A stretch of DNA of 40,518 nt from an uncultured Bacteroides sp. GTDB lineage: Bacteria; Bacteroidota; Bacteroidia; Bacteroidales; Bacteroidaceae. Under the pieces are notes generated by a model, which did not search any database, was not told the DNA's origin, and worked only from the letters and a program-made list of their open reading frames with translations. The position numbers were made by a program, and so were the translations under genes. The stretch lies in assembly GCF_958445495.1 (NCBI RefSeq), contig NZ_CAUCSQ010000039.1:1-40518 (forward strand), in the 5' to 3' direction. Below are positions 32,661 to 40,518 of this stretch, in pieces (the stretch's first letter is position 1; each line of letters opens with the position of its first letter).

Positions 32661-34970
32661 ATGAGGAGAGATTTTCTTTACTTACTTGCTTCTGCCGCTA
32701 TCCTGTCACTGGCTTCGTGTACTGCCACAAAGTTTGTGCCGGACGGTTCGTATTTGTTGGATGAAGTAAAGATTCGTACGGACCAAAAAAATATCCGGCC
32801 TTCGTCTTTGCGGATGTATGTTCGCCAGAATCCTAATGCTAAATGGTTTAGCCTGATTAAGACACAGTTGTATGTTTATAATCTTTCGGGACGGGACTCT
32901 ACTAAGTGGGGGAATAAATTTCTGAGAAGGATAGGGGATGCTCCTGTGATATACAATGAAGAAGAGGCGAGACGTTCTGAGGAGGAAATCACAAAAGCCG
33001 TGCGTAACATGGGATATATGGCGGCGACGGTCAAACGCTCGACCAAGGTGAAAAAGAAGAAAATAAAACTGTATTATGACGTAACGGCAGGAAAGCCGTA
33101 TATCGTCCAGTCTATAAAGCATGATATCGGTGATTCTAAAATCGCCTCTCTTCTGAAACAGGATTCGGCAAGAAGTTTGTTGAAAGAGAATATGTATTTT
33201 GATGTAAACGTGCTGGATGCGGAGAGGCAACGGATTACGGACAAGTTGCTCAGGAATGGTTATTATAAATTCAATAAGGATTATATAGGTTATACGGCGG
33301 ACACTGTACGCAATACCTACAAGGTCGATTTGACACAGCATCTGCATCCTTACAAGGTGCATGTGAACGATTCATCGACGACGCATCCGCAATATTGGAT
33401 TAATAAAATCAATTTTATTACGGATTATGATGTTTTGCAGTCTTCCGCATTGAGCAGCATAGAGGTTAATGATTCTGTGCATTATAACGGTTTTCCGATT
33501 TATTATAAAGATAAGCTTTATCTGCGTCCTAAAGTTCTTGTGGATAATCTCCGTTTTGCTCCCGGCGATTTGTATAATGAGCATGATATCCAGCAGACAT
33601 ATTCCAGTTTCGGGCGGTTGTCGGCATTGAAATATACTAATATCCGTTTTGTTGAGACGCAGGCGGGAGATTCTGCAAAGCTTGACTGTTATGTGATGTT
33701 GACTAAAAGCAAGCATAAGTCTATGGCTTTCGAGGTGGAAGGGACCAATTCGGCCGGCGACTTGGGAGCGGCGGCTTCCGTGACTTTCCAAAACCGGAAC
33801 CTTTTTCGCGGTTCAGAAACTTTTATGATTAAGTTCCGCGGTGCTTATGAGGTCATTTCCGGGCTTCAGGCGGGTTATTCCAATAACAACTATACGGAGT
33901 ACGGCGTAGAGACAAGTATCAATTTCCCCAATTTTCTATTTCCTTTCCTTTCTTCTGATTTTAAACGGAAAATCAGGGCTACTACGGAATTCGGATTGCA
34001 GTATAATTATCAGTTGCGTCCGGAGTTCCTGCGTACGATGGCTTCCGCCAACTGGAGTTATAAATGGACGCAACGCCAGAAGATACAGCACCGCATTGAT
34101 TTGATTAATATCGGTTTCCTTTATTTACCTCGAATTTCCGAAAGGTTTAAGGAAGATTATATTAATAAGGGGCAAAACCATATTTTGCAATATAACTATC
34201 AGGACCGGTTGATTATAAATATGGGGTATAGTTATAATTACAACAGTGTAGGTGGTTCTGTCGTAAACAATACGATTGCCACTAATTCATATTCTATCCG
34301 TTTTAATTTTGAATCTGCCGGGAATATAATGTATGCATTGTCTAAGATTACAAATATCCGGAAGAATGCCAACGGGGAATATGCCATTCTCGGTATTCCT
34401 TATGCTCAATATGTAAAGGGGGAGTTCGATTTTGCAAAAAATATAAGAATCGATCACCGGAACTCTTTTGCATTTCATGCCGGTATAGGAATAGCTATTC
34501 CTTACGGCAATGCAAAAACGATTCCGTTCGAGAAACAGTATTTTTCAGGGGGGGCTAATAGTGTCCGCGGATGGAGTGTACGTGATTTGGGGCCGGGGGC
34601 TTTTCCCGGTAACGGCAATCTGTTGGACCAGTCCGGAGATATTAAGCTGGATGCCAGTATTGAGTATCGGAGTAAGCTGTTTTGGAAATTTCAGGGAGCT
34701 GCTTTTATCGATGCCGGTAATATCTGGACTATCCGGGATTATGCGAATCAGCCGGGAGGCGTTTTTAAGTTTAACAGGTTTTATAAACAGATTGCGGTAG
34801 CTTACGGATTGGGGCTTCGGCTTGATTTGGACTTTTTCATTCTTCGTTTTGACGGGGGTATGAAAGCTGTTAATCCTGTTTTTAATACCAAGAAGGAGCA
34901 TTTTCCCATTATCCATCCCAAGTTCAGTCGTGATTTCGCCTTTCATTTTGCTGTGGGATATCCTTTCTGA
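32661..34970 (+). CDS. TamL-type BamA-family outer-membrane lipoprotein
   Basis: 769 residues. Signal peptide MRRDFLYLLASAAILSLAS ends in a lipobox with C20. POTRA-like segments cover about 30-400 (such as LLDEVKIRTDQ, PYIVQSIKHDI, RITDKLLRNGYYKF, PGDLYNEHDIQQTYSSFGRL). A 16-strand Omp85 barrel follows, with the diagnostic FSGGANSVRGW loop-6 motif (VRGW) and terminal FHFAVGYPF ending in Phe. The lipidated N-terminus identifies the Bacteroidota TamL class (TamA/BamA relatives), which helps insert outer-membrane proteins and may work with a TamB partner, not in this window. ATG 32661 is chosen because it starts the signal peptide. Confidence 0.93.
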   Translation: MRRDFLYLLASAAILSLASCTATKFVPDGSYLLDEVKIRTDQKNIRPSSLRMYVRQNPNAKWFSLIKTQLYVYNLSGRDSTKWGNKFLRRIGDAPVIYNEEEARRSEEEITKAVRNMGYMAATVKRSTKVKKKKIKLYYDVTAGKPYIVQSIKHDIGDSKIASLLKQDSARSLLKENMYFDVNVLDAERQRITDKLLRNGYYKFNKDYIGYTADTVRNTYKVDLTQHLHPYKVHVNDSSTTHPQYWINKINFITDYDVLQSSALSSIEVNDSVHYNGFPIYYKDKLYLRPKVLVDNLRFAPGDLYNEHDIQQTYSSFGRLSALKYTNIRFVETQAGDSAKLDCYVMLTKSKHKSMAFEVEGTNSAGDLGAAASVTFQNRNLFRGSETFMIKFRGAYEVISGLQAGYSNNNYTEYGVETSINFPNFLFPFLSSDFKRKIRATTEFGLQYNYQLRPEFLRTMASANWSYKWTQRQKIQHRIDLINIGFLYLPRISERFKEDYINKGQNHILQYNYQDRLIINMGYSYNYNSVGGSVVNNTIATNSYSIRFNFESAGNIMYALSKITNIRKNANGEYAILGIPYAQYVKGEFDFAKNIRIDHRNSFAFHAGIGIAIPYGNAKTIPFEKQYFSGGANSVRGWSVRDLGPGAFPGNGNLLDQSGDIKLDASIEYRSKLFWKFQGAAFIDAGNIWTIRDYANQPGGVFKFNRFYKQIAVAYGLGLRLDLDFFILRFDGGMKAVNPVFNTKKEHFPIIHPKFSRDFAFHFAVGYPF

Positions 34971-35379
34971 CCAGCCATTTGTCATTTTCTTTTAGCAGGC
35001 GAAGGGTGTCTTGCAGGGAAGATATTCTTTTTATTTCTCCATCAATCGGATTGACGGTAAGCGCATTGTTTATTTGGCAGATTATGGTTACCGTTTCGGA
35101 GCGGGGAGTAATCTCACTCGATGCTATGACGGAGGCTGTGGCGGTTTCCTGTCCTTTGAGTTGGTCTAAATGAGCCTGGCTGATGTTGGAGGCCAGAAAG
35201 CTGAGGTAGGGCAGGAAGGAGGGAGTGCTCCATTCTTTGGCAGCCGGATAGTTGAGATTGTAGAATGTTTCACAGAAATTGACGGCGGTTTGTTCCGGTT
35301 GGGTTTGAGGATTCCGTTTCCGACACGATAAACAAATGCATGTTGCCGTTAAAAGAGCCAGTGTGAGTATTTTGTTCAT
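34924..35379 (-). CDS. Small lipoprotein, NTF2-like (DUF4878-like)
   Basis: 151 residues. Lipoprotein signal MNKILTLALLTATCICLS followed by C19. The mature part (VNFCETFYNLNYPAAKEWST, a central SSEITPRSETVTI strand, and NDKWLVRKDIP at the end) has the helix-then-beta-sheet order of NTF2-like lipoproteins such as DUF4878; this is a resemblance, not a firm assignment. Periplasmic or outer-membrane anchored. Its last 47 bp overlap the end of tamL on the other strand. Function unknown. The start ATG 35379 begins the signal peptide. Confidence 0.72.
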   Translation of the reverse strand: MNKILTLALLTATCICLSCRKRNPQTQPEQTAVNFCETFYNLNYPAAKEWSTPSFLPYLSFLASNISQAHLDQLKGQETATASVIASSEITPRSETVTIICQINNALTVNPIDGEIKRISSLQDTLRLLKENDKWLVRKDIPQQNERRNHD

Positions 35380-35412
35380 AGTATGGAAAACAGTATGGCG
35401 GGAATGATGAAA

Positions 35413-35480
35413 ATAACAGGTTATATCTGAATAGATTGGCTGTTATCATGCATTCTCTTTGTTTCGATATAACCTGTTAT
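35413..35480. terminator. Long inverted repeat downstream of the DUF3332 gene
   Basis: Perfect 15-bp arms ATAACAGGTTATATC (35413-35427) and GATATAACCTGTTAT (35466-35480) enclose 38 nt. A T8 tract follows on the plus strand; on the minus strand only TATTTTC follows. It is most likely the DUF3332 terminator. Confidence 0.6.
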
Positions 35481-35498
35481 ATATTCTTTTTTTTATTA

Positions 35499-36053
35499 TT
35501 AGCGGGCTGCAAACATGAGATTGCTCATGGTAGCCTGGCGGGCTGCCATCATACCTTGGGCATCTAAAGTTACATTCATTTTTTCGCTGTTGGGCAGGAA
35601 CAAATCGGCAGTACCGTCATTGTTCATTTTTATGAGTTCCGCGCTTTCGCCGTTTGCAACTACATTCCATGTATTGGCTTCTTTATTGTAAATCAAATCC
35701 ATAGAAGCTGTCTCGCCTTCTTTAGTAATAGAGTAGCCGTTTTCCAGTGTTTTTACCATGTAATTGCCGTTTTCTCCTTTTACTTTTTTTACGTCGCCTA
35801 TATTAGCCATCGGATTGGAACCGCTCCAGAATTCAATGGAATTGATAACTAGGGCATCTGCCAGGTAAGATACTCCATAAATCGGAATGATGTTGAATGC
35901 GAGGAATACGAGTTCGTTTACGAATTTGCTTCCGATTGACTGGTTCCAAGATGATAAGCGGTTGAATAATCCGAATGAACCTACACAAGAACTGAATAAT
36001 AAACTGCCACTGAGTAGCACTGCTGCAACTAAAGAAAGTTTCTCTCTTTTCAT
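35499..36053 (-). CDS. DUF3332 lipoprotein
   Basis: 184 residues. Signal peptide MKREKLSLVAAVLLSGSLLFSS with lipobox C23. The conserved DUF3332 start follows: CVGSFGLFNRLSSWNQSIGSKFVNELVFLAFNI in register, a hydrophobic segment (about 47-70) and a beta-rich C-terminal half (SITKEGETASMDLIYN, ELIKMNNDGTADLFLPN). Function unknown; membrane-attached in the periplasm. It has a -7 box at 36106-36113 and stands alone before a long inverted-repeat terminator. Confidence 0.88.
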   Translation of the reverse strand: MKREKLSLVAAVLLSGSLLFSSCVGSFGLFNRLSSWNQSIGSKFVNELVFLAFNIIPIYGVSYLADALVINSIEFWSGSNPMANIGDVKKVKGENGNYMVKTLENGYSITKEGETASMDLIYNKEANTWNVVANGESAELIKMNNDGTADLFLPNSEKMNVTLDAQGMMAARQATMSNLMFAAR

Positions 36054-36105
36054 GTCGTAATGTTTTTAATTAATAAAAATGTTTGTAATATCTCTGTTAT
36101 GTATG

Positions 36106-36113
36106 CAAATATA
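36106..36113 (-). promoter_or_regulatory. -7 box of the DUF3332 gene
   Basis: TATATTTG on the minus strand, 52 nt before the ATG at 36053; it lies in the 102-bp gap downstream of the DoxX gene. No good -33. Confidence 0.6.
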
Positions 36114-36155
36114 GTATTTTTCAGTTAATTAAGGTCATCATTTTAAATTTTTGTG

Positions 36156-36593
36156 TCATTTGGGTTTTCTTCGTTGTAATTCGTTACCTATGATATGGTC
36201 TATTGAGAACTTGCCCGGACCGGTAATATACATTAATATGAATAGGGTTAAATAAACAAAAGCCAGCTCTTTGGCTGCAAACGGGTCATTTGCATGAATC
36301 ACAAAAAAGGCTACTGCCATTGTGAATATCATCGGAAGCATTGCAAGACGGTATAGGAAACCCGCAATGAATGCCATTGAACAGACGAGTTCGCCGAAAA
36401 CCGCGAGTCCGAGGGATAAAGGACTTCCTATGTTTAACGGGTCGGGAAATGCTGTTGACAGTTCTTGGTAGTTACTCCATTTTTGTATGCCGTGGTTCAT
36501 TAATAGTATCCCGAAAATTATGCGTACTACTAATAGGAGTAAGGAAATTTTGGTAGCAGTTGGTTTTGTGGGGAATAAAAAGCTATAAATCAT
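36156..36593 (-). CDS. DoxX family membrane protein
   Basis: 145 residues with four membrane helices. DoxX features are the first helix with LLVVRIIFGILLMNHGIQKW, GLAVFGELVCSMAFIAGFLYRL (helix 2), MAVAFFVIHANDPF, and ELAFVYLTLFILMYITGPGKFSIDH near the end. Family members are linked to quinone or redox processes in the inner membrane; the role here is not known. It is single, upstream of the DUF3332 gene on the same strand with a promoter box between them. Confidence 0.92.
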   Translation of the reverse strand: MIYSFLFPTKPTATKISLLLLVVRIIFGILLMNHGIQKWSNYQELSTAFPDPLNIGSPLSLGLAVFGELVCSMAFIAGFLYRLAMLPMIFTMAVAFFVIHANDPFAAKELAFVYLTLFILMYITGPGKFSIDHIIGNELQRRKPK

Positions 36594-36768
36594 AAGTCAT
36601 TCTTTTTTTAAGTTTACTTTTTAAACGTAGAATATTCGGGTTTTGTTTGCAGATTCGTTTGTTTTTGGAATTGTTGTGTGTTGACATACGGCTGTGGAGA
36701 TTGGATAATTTAATGTATGAGTAATGAAAAATACGCAAACAGTTTTATCCGTAAATTAATAAACTTCG

Positions 36769-36776
36769 TATCTTTG
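36769..36776 (+). promoter_or_regulatory. -7 box of the small 82-residue gene
   Basis: TATCTTTG, with the predicted start near 36782. An in-frame GTG at 36776 overlaps the box, so ATG 36794 is the better start, leaving a leader of about 12 nt. Confidence 0.6.
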
Positions 36777-36793
36777 TGGAAAAATATGAAAAA

Positions 36794-37042
36794 ATGGTAC
36801 AACATACTTATGATAGTGAATCGGTTCAGGAATTGCTGAATTGGGGAAAAAGAATGCTTGAAACCCAAAATTATCCGACCGGGAAATACAAGATAGACAA
36901 ATGTACTACCATAATCAATGGTAAACTTTATCTGGAATCTTTAATAACGATGATTTCCAGAAACTGGGAAAATCCTACATTTCATCCGACTATAGATCAA
37001 TTATGGGCATTCAGGGAAAAATGGGAAGGAGAAAAATCATAA
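36794..37042 (+). CDS. Small uncharacterised protein
   Basis: 82 residues from MVQHTYDSESVQELLNWG. It is soluble, with a helix (SVQELLNWGKRMLE), two strands (CTTIINGKLYLESLIT), a conserved-looking NWENPTFHPTIDQLWAF segment and a charged end. I do not recognise the family; the Trp/aromatic pattern and a clean -7 box suggest a real gene. It may be co-transcribed with the retropepsin-like gene 75 bp downstream. Confidence 0.6.
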   Translation: MVQHTYDSESVQELLNWGKRMLETQNYPTGKYKIDKCTTIINGKLYLESLITMISRNWENPTFHPTIDQLWAFREKWEGEKS

Positions 37043-37117
37043 TAGAATGTTTCTCAGTGGTTATATAGCGGGCATAAGATGAACGGGGAATAAATGATAA
37101 GTATAAAATAAGAAAGC

Positions 37118-38404
37118 ATGAATATTAAGATTATACTTACTTTACTTTTTTCAGTTTCATTTTTTGCCGGTCATAGGGTGTGTGCGCAGACTCAGGCAGA
37201 CGTGCAACTGGGAGAGATATTGAATAAGAATGATCTCTTTTTGTTGATGGAAGAATATCCGAAGCTCAAAGATTCTGTGAGTATAGATGTGTTACATTTG
37301 GTTGCAAAAAATCAACTTGCTATCGGATTTAACAAGCTTGAAGTCGCAGCTACGGCGATGGATAGCTTATTGCAGTTTCATCAAGAGGAGTTGGGGACTG
37401 AGACTTCGCTTGGCATAGCTTCCATACGTGCAATGAATTTGCTTAACCTCGGCCGGTATGCGGAAGCTGGGAAAGCCGGTGAAGGTCTTGTAAATTCTTT
37501 CAAAGATGTTTTGCCGTTTGAATCCCTTTATAGCTTTATATTCATTGAACGTGTCGGCAAGTCGCTTGCTGATGTTCCTGTTCCGTATTTATCAAGGCCT
37601 GACCGTAATGTTGTCGTACCGATGAAGGTTGATTCTGTCGGTAAAGGCCATCATATTTATATACCGGTTGAAGTAAACGGAGTGGTTAAAGATTTTATTT
37701 TTGATACGGGATGTTCTTTCGGTAATTTTGTCACTGAAAAGTATGCGGAAGAGGTTGGGCTGAAGATTGTATCTGACTCTATACCGGTTTCCGGTTCGGC
37801 TATAGGTTTCGTGAAACTTGCAACTGCCGATTCATTGAGAATTGGCGAAATGACGTATCATCATCCTGTCTTTATGGTGGCTCCTCCGGATTCTCGGTTG
37901 GATTCCGTATTTTCATACAGTGGGGTACTCGGATATCATTTCATCAGGGATGTTCAGGAAGTCATTATAGATAATGAATCGGGTTCGTTTATTTTTCCGT
38001 CGGAGATAAGCGATAGCCGGCCCAATATGTATCTGGCATCAAACACTCCGCATGTCAGAATCGGATACGAAGGAAAATCTTTCGATGTTATTTTCGATTC
38101 TGGTAATGTGAAATCCAATCTCGGCTCTTATTTTTTTGAACAATTTCCGGAAGCCGTAGCCGGCTTGGAGGAACATGCTTCACAAAGGGGAGGGTTTGGC
38201 GGTATTTCCGAGTTCAAAGTTGTTACTCTGCCTGAATTCAGTTTTACTGTTGCGGGAAGTCCTGTCGTTTTGTATAATATTGATGTGGCAAAATCCAATT
38301 CAAAAACAAATCAACTGATGTCGGGTTCTTTGGGTTGTGATTTTATTTTATCGTTCAAACGGTTGACTGTTAATTATAAAAATATGTTCATTCAGGGGAG
38401 ATAG
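37118..38404 (+). CDS. Secreted two-lobed retropepsin-like aspartic protease
   Basis: 428 residues. Signal peptide of about 23 residues ending in VCA before Q24. A helical region (27-150, TPR-like) precedes two retropepsin-like lobes: lobe 1 with FIFDTGCS (D196) and the flap/psi-loop partner GVLGYHFI (269-276); lobe 2 with VIFDSGNV (D327) and GSLGCDFI. Each lobe has its own D(T/S)G and LG pair, so one chain could form the full active site that retropepsins make by dimerising. Periplasmic. Substrate and regulation unknown. The two-lobe reading comes from the motifs alone. Confidence 0.85.
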   Translation: MNIKIILTLLFSVSFFAGHRVCAQTQADVQLGEILNKNDLFLLMEEYPKLKDSVSIDVLHLVAKNQLAIGFNKLEVAATAMDSLLQFHQEELGTETSLGIASIRAMNLLNLGRYAEAGKAGEGLVNSFKDVLPFESLYSFIFIERVGKSLADVPVPYLSRPDRNVVVPMKVDSVGKGHHIYIPVEVNGVVKDFIFDTGCSFGNFVTEKYAEEVGLKIVSDSIPVSGSAIGFVKLATADSLRIGEMTYHHPVFMVAPPDSRLDSVFSYSGVLGYHFIRDVQEVIIDNESGSFIFPSEISDSRPNMYLASNTPHVRIGYEGKSFDVIFDSGNVKSNLGSYFFEQFPEAVAGLEEHASQRGGFGGISEFKVVTLPEFSFTVAGSPVVLYNIDVAKSNSKTNQLMSGSLGCDFILSFKRLTVNYKNMFIQGR

Positions 38405-38422
38405 AAATTGGCAGAGTAACGT

Positions 38423-38459
38423 AACGGTAAGGCATATAACTGCTAACGTACCGTTGTTT
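38423..38459. terminator. Possible terminator between convergent genes
   Basis: AACGGTA (38423-38429) pairs with TACCGTT (38449-38455), followed by GTTTG. It sits between the protease gene and the minus-strand HAD-like gene. The signal is weak. Confidence 0.35.
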
Positions 38460-38495
38460 GTCTATCGGGACGTAATGGTTTCGCTGATATAGTAT

Positions 38496-38909
38496 CTAAA
38501 AAGGCAGCCATTTTTTCTTTTTCTTCAAAGGAGGTTTCTCATTCTGGCTGTATATATCTGCAAATGTCTTTTTCTCTTTAACCATTTCATAGATAACTCC
38601 CCAATCGGGCAAACCGCCCAGATTGCGGTCGTCGATGAATAAATCGGCTTTTAGTTTTCGGGAAAAACCCTGATGGTCTTTCTGCTCTTCCGGATAATCT
38701 TTATTCACCGCATAAAATTCCAACCCTCTGGCTCTGCACCATTCCACTGCTTCGTCCAGCAATTCACCTTCTCGCACGCTCCACAATATCAAACGATGTT
38801 TCTCTTGTTGCAACAATTTCAATGTTTCAACAGCAAACGGAATTTCCTCACCGATACGCGGATAGCGATGTTCTACAATCGTTCCGTCAAAATCAACAGC
38901 TATAATCAT
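38496..38909 (-). CDS. HAD-like phosphatase-type protein
   Basis: 137 residues. HAD motif I is DFDGT (D6, D8), motif II is LILWSVREG (S44) and the C-terminal LFIDDRNLGG (D93, D94) is motif IV; a Lys near 85-87 can serve as motif III. There is no cap domain insertion, so it resembles small capless HAD hydrolases such as those acting on nucleic-acid or protein phosphates, but no substrate is given by sequence. Residues 128-137 form a Lys-rich tail (KKKKKWLPF). Cytosolic. Its promoter overlaps that of the divergent POT transporter. Confidence 0.85.
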   Translation of the reverse strand: MIIAVDFDGTIVEHRYPRIGEEIPFAVETLKLLQQEKHRLILWSVREGELLDEAVEWCRARGLEFYAVNKDYPEEQKDHQGFSRKLKADLFIDDRNLGGLPDWGVIYEMVKEKKTFADIYSQNEKPPLKKKKKWLPF

Positions 38910-38933
38910 AATTTATAAATACCTAATTTTAGG

Positions 38934-38971
38934 CAAAGATACGGACAGTATGCCAAAAAAACGTATCTTTG
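38934..38971. promoter_or_regulatory. Overlapping divergent promoters in mirror image
   Basis: CAAAGATACG (38934-38943) and CGTATCTTTG (38962-38971) are a perfect 10-bp inverted repeat. Each contains a TATCTTTG -7 box: minus strand for the HAD-like gene, plus strand for the POT transporter. With 22 bp between them, the -33 position of each falls on or near the other's -7 box, so both cannot easily be occupied together. Confidence 0.7.
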
Positions 38972-39006
38972 TGTTGAATTAACATTTTAATAAAAAGTAT
39001 AAATCC

Positions 39007-40395
39007 ATGAACAATTCCCCTCAGCATGCTGCGAAAGGCTTTACAAAAGCTTTTTGGGTCAGCAGCACAGTCGAACTGTTTGAACGTATGGCATATTATG
39101 CCGTTTTTATCGTTCTCACTATTTATCTATCTTCTATTTTAGGTTTTAACGATTTTGAAGCAAGTATGATTTCGGGACTTTTTTCCGGAGGATTGTATTT
39201 GCTCCCTATTTTCTCCGGTGCGTACGCGGATAAGATAGGTTTCCGGAAATCAATGATTATAGCTTTTTCATTATTGTCTGCCGGATATCTGGGATTGGGC
39301 ATATTGCCTACATTACTGGAAACGGCGGGGTTGGTAAGTTATGGTGCTGTCACTCGGTTCACCGGTTTGCCCGATAGCCACATCCGGTGGCTTATCGTTC
39401 CTGTCTTGTTTGTGCTTATGGTGGGAGGCTCTTTTATAAAATCCATTATTTCCGCTTCTGTGGCTAAGGAGACAACGGAGGCGACACGCGCACGCGGGTA
39501 TTCGATATTTTACATGATGGTTAATATCGGCGCTTTCACCGGTAAGACTGTTATTGACCCTTTACGGAATATAATCGGTGAACAGGCGTATATTTATATT
39601 AACTATTTTTCCGGGACGATGACAGTTATTGCTTTGCTTGCTGTTATTTTTCTCTACAGGTCTGCACATACGGCCGGAGAAGGGAAAAGCCTGCGTGAAA
39701 TAGGACAGGGATTTATGCGGATAATCACTAATTGGCGTTTGTTGATTCTTATTTTGATTGTCACCGGGTTCTGGATGGTTCAGCAGCAACTTTATGCTAC
39801 TATGCCCAAATATGTTATCCGTATGGCCGGCGAAACGGCAAAGCCCGGTTGGATTGCCAATGTGAATCCTTTTGTCGTGGTATGCTGTGTCAGTTTTATA
39901 ACACGTTTAATGGCGAAACGCAGTGCGATTACTTCAATGAATGTCGGTATGTTCTTAATTCCTGTCTCAGCTTTATTGATGGCCTGTGGTAATTTGTTGG
40001 GGAATGACATGGTTGCAGGAATGAGCAATATCACTCTCATGATGGTTGCAGGTATTATTGTCCAAGCGCTTGCCGAATGTTTTATTTCGCCGCGCTATCT
40101 GGAATATTTCTCTTTGCAGGCTCCTAAAGGTGAAGAGGGAATGTATTTGGGATTCAGCCATTTGCATTCTTTTCTGTCTTCTATCTTTGGTTTCGGGTTG
40201 GCCGGGATTTTATTGACCGAATATTGTCCTGATCCTGCTTTATTCGAAACGCATGCCGCGTGGGAGGCTGCTAGCGTGAACGCACATTATATATGGTATT
40301 ATTTTGCTGCTATCGGATTGATTGCTGCTGTCGCATTGCTGTTATTTGCGAAAATCACCGAATCCATCGACAAAAAGAAGAAATCTTCTCGATAA
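39007..40395 (+). CDS. POT-family (proton-dependent oligopeptide) transporter
   Basis: 462 residues, about 12 membrane helices. The POT signature ELFERMAYY (E23, E26, R27, Y30, Y31; ExxERxxYY) lies in helix 1. Also visible are the SGAYADKIGFRKS loop (MFS motif A type), GGSFIKSIISASVAKE, the FYMMVNIGAF segment of helix 5 and a long cytoplasmic loop around 215-240. It imports di-/tripeptides or similar substrates with protons, by family. It has its own -7 box in a shared divergent promoter and an A-rich leader. It is shorter than classic POT members. Confidence 0.92.
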   Translation: MNNSPQHAAKGFTKAFWVSSTVELFERMAYYAVFIVLTIYLSSILGFNDFEASMISGLFSGGLYLLPIFSGAYADKIGFRKSMIIAFSLLSAGYLGLGILPTLLETAGLVSYGAVTRFTGLPDSHIRWLIVPVLFVLMVGGSFIKSIISASVAKETTEATRARGYSIFYMMVNIGAFTGKTVIDPLRNIIGEQAYIYINYFSGTMTVIALLAVIFLYRSAHTAGEGKSLREIGQGFMRIITNWRLLILILIVTGFWMVQQQLYATMPKYVIRMAGETAKPGWIANVNPFVVVCCVSFITRLMAKRSAITSMNVGMFLIPVSALLMACGNLLGNDMVAGMSNITLMMVAGIIVQALAECFISPRYLEYFSLQAPKGEEGMYLGFSHLHSFLSSIFGFGLAGILLTEYCPDPALFETHAAWEAASVNAHYIWYYFAAIGLIAAVALLLFAKITESIDKKKKSSR

Positions 40396-40412
40396 ATATC
40401 TCCTTTTTTACG

Positions 40413-40420
40413 TATATTTG
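40413..40420 (+). promoter_or_regulatory. -7 box of the downstream MBL-fold gene
   Basis: TATATTTG, 58 nt before the ATG at 40478. Directly after it GCCG-N3-ACTTT pairs with AAAGT-N3-CGGC (40421-40448), either a leader hairpin or the terminator of the POT gene. Confidence 0.5.
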
Positions 40421-40477
40421 CCGTCACTTTGCCGTAAAAGTTGGCGGCATTTTGCATTTTAAAAAAGAGGATAAAAC

Positions 40478-40518
40478 ATGAAAGTAAAATTTATAAGCCT
40501 GGCGAGTGGCAGTAGCGG
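40478..40518 (+). CDS. MBL-fold metallo-hydrolase, start only
   Basis: Only 13 codons are in the window: MKVKFISLASGSS with the next codon starting GG. This start (KFISLASGSSGN) is the usual N-terminus of YycJ/WalJ-like metallo-beta-lactamase-fold hydrolases. A -7 box lies upstream. The rest is outside the window, so the metal motif is not seen. Confidence 0.6.
   Translation, partial: MKVKFISLASGSS

Noticed and set aside
35413..35480. Invertible promoter flanked by 15-bp inverted repeats
   Set aside because: The 38-nt spacer holds no TAnnTTTG box and no recombinase is near; a terminator explains it better.

Overview
The window looks like a piece of a Bacteroides chromosome, probably a gut species close to the B. 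thetaiotaomicron group. Evidence: almost every gene is preceded by the Bacteroidales sigma-ABfr type -7 box (TAnnTTTG), Shine-Dalgarno sequences are nearly absent, and the gene families are typical of Bacteroidota (TamL-type lipoprotein, DUF4296 lipoprotein next to lspA, Bacteroides XylA of 438 residues, RRM protein, DUF3332 lipoprotein). The species call is inference; no database was searched.

Layout. 1-465 is the 3' end of a DDE transposase, followed by a hairpin-rich tail and a minus-strand tRNA-Arg(TCT) whose 3' end faces the mobile DNA. 1270-5819 holds a secreted TPR protein, then a DUF2461 / YhcH-like / eukaryote-type glycogen branching enzyme cluster. 6052-9332 (minus) has a PepSY-like secreted protein and a patatin / cytosolic GH13 amylase pair. 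9651-15990 has a GSI glutamine synthetase, a Bcr/CflA exporter divergent from an AraC regulator, an RRM protein, a Met-rich DUF4396 membrane protein and fabD; thiD follows on the minus strand.

17220-22469 is a complete D-xylose module: Nudix-type regulator, xylulokinase, xylose isomerase and xylose MFS transporter, all co-oriented. Xylose would be imported by the transporter, isomerised to xylulose by XylA and phosphorylated by XylB to enter the pentose phosphate pathway. 22746-25452 holds a GNAT-nitrilase fusion convergent with a five-repeat DUF2776-like membrane protein. 25662-31803 reads as a housekeeping run: ileS, a DksA/TraR-like protein, lspA, a DUF4296 lipoprotein and a small unknown protein; LspA and a lipoprotein substrate overlap by 11 bp. 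It is convergent with a TrmH-type RNA methyltransferase, which is divergent from tamL. 34924-40518 holds two small lipoproteins, DoxX, a small unknown protein, a two-lobed secreted retropepsin, a HAD-like protein, a POT-family transporter and the start of an MBL-fold hydrolase gene.

The most unusual signal is not a gene. Two places (24305-24387 and 31602-31690) carry tandem short palindromes, each centred on TTTAAA and spaced about 21-23 bp or roughly a multiple of that, with different arm sequences. One array is intergenic between convergent genes; the other lies inside an open reading frame that stays in frame through it. A third palindrome cluster with a GGCAT/ATGCC core follows the xylose transporter. 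Other points of note are a possible leaderless RRM mRNA, a mirror-image overlapping divergent promoter at 38934-38971, and a pair of terminators at 2499-2564 with no gene before them. I see no CRISPR array, defence system or biosynthetic cluster.
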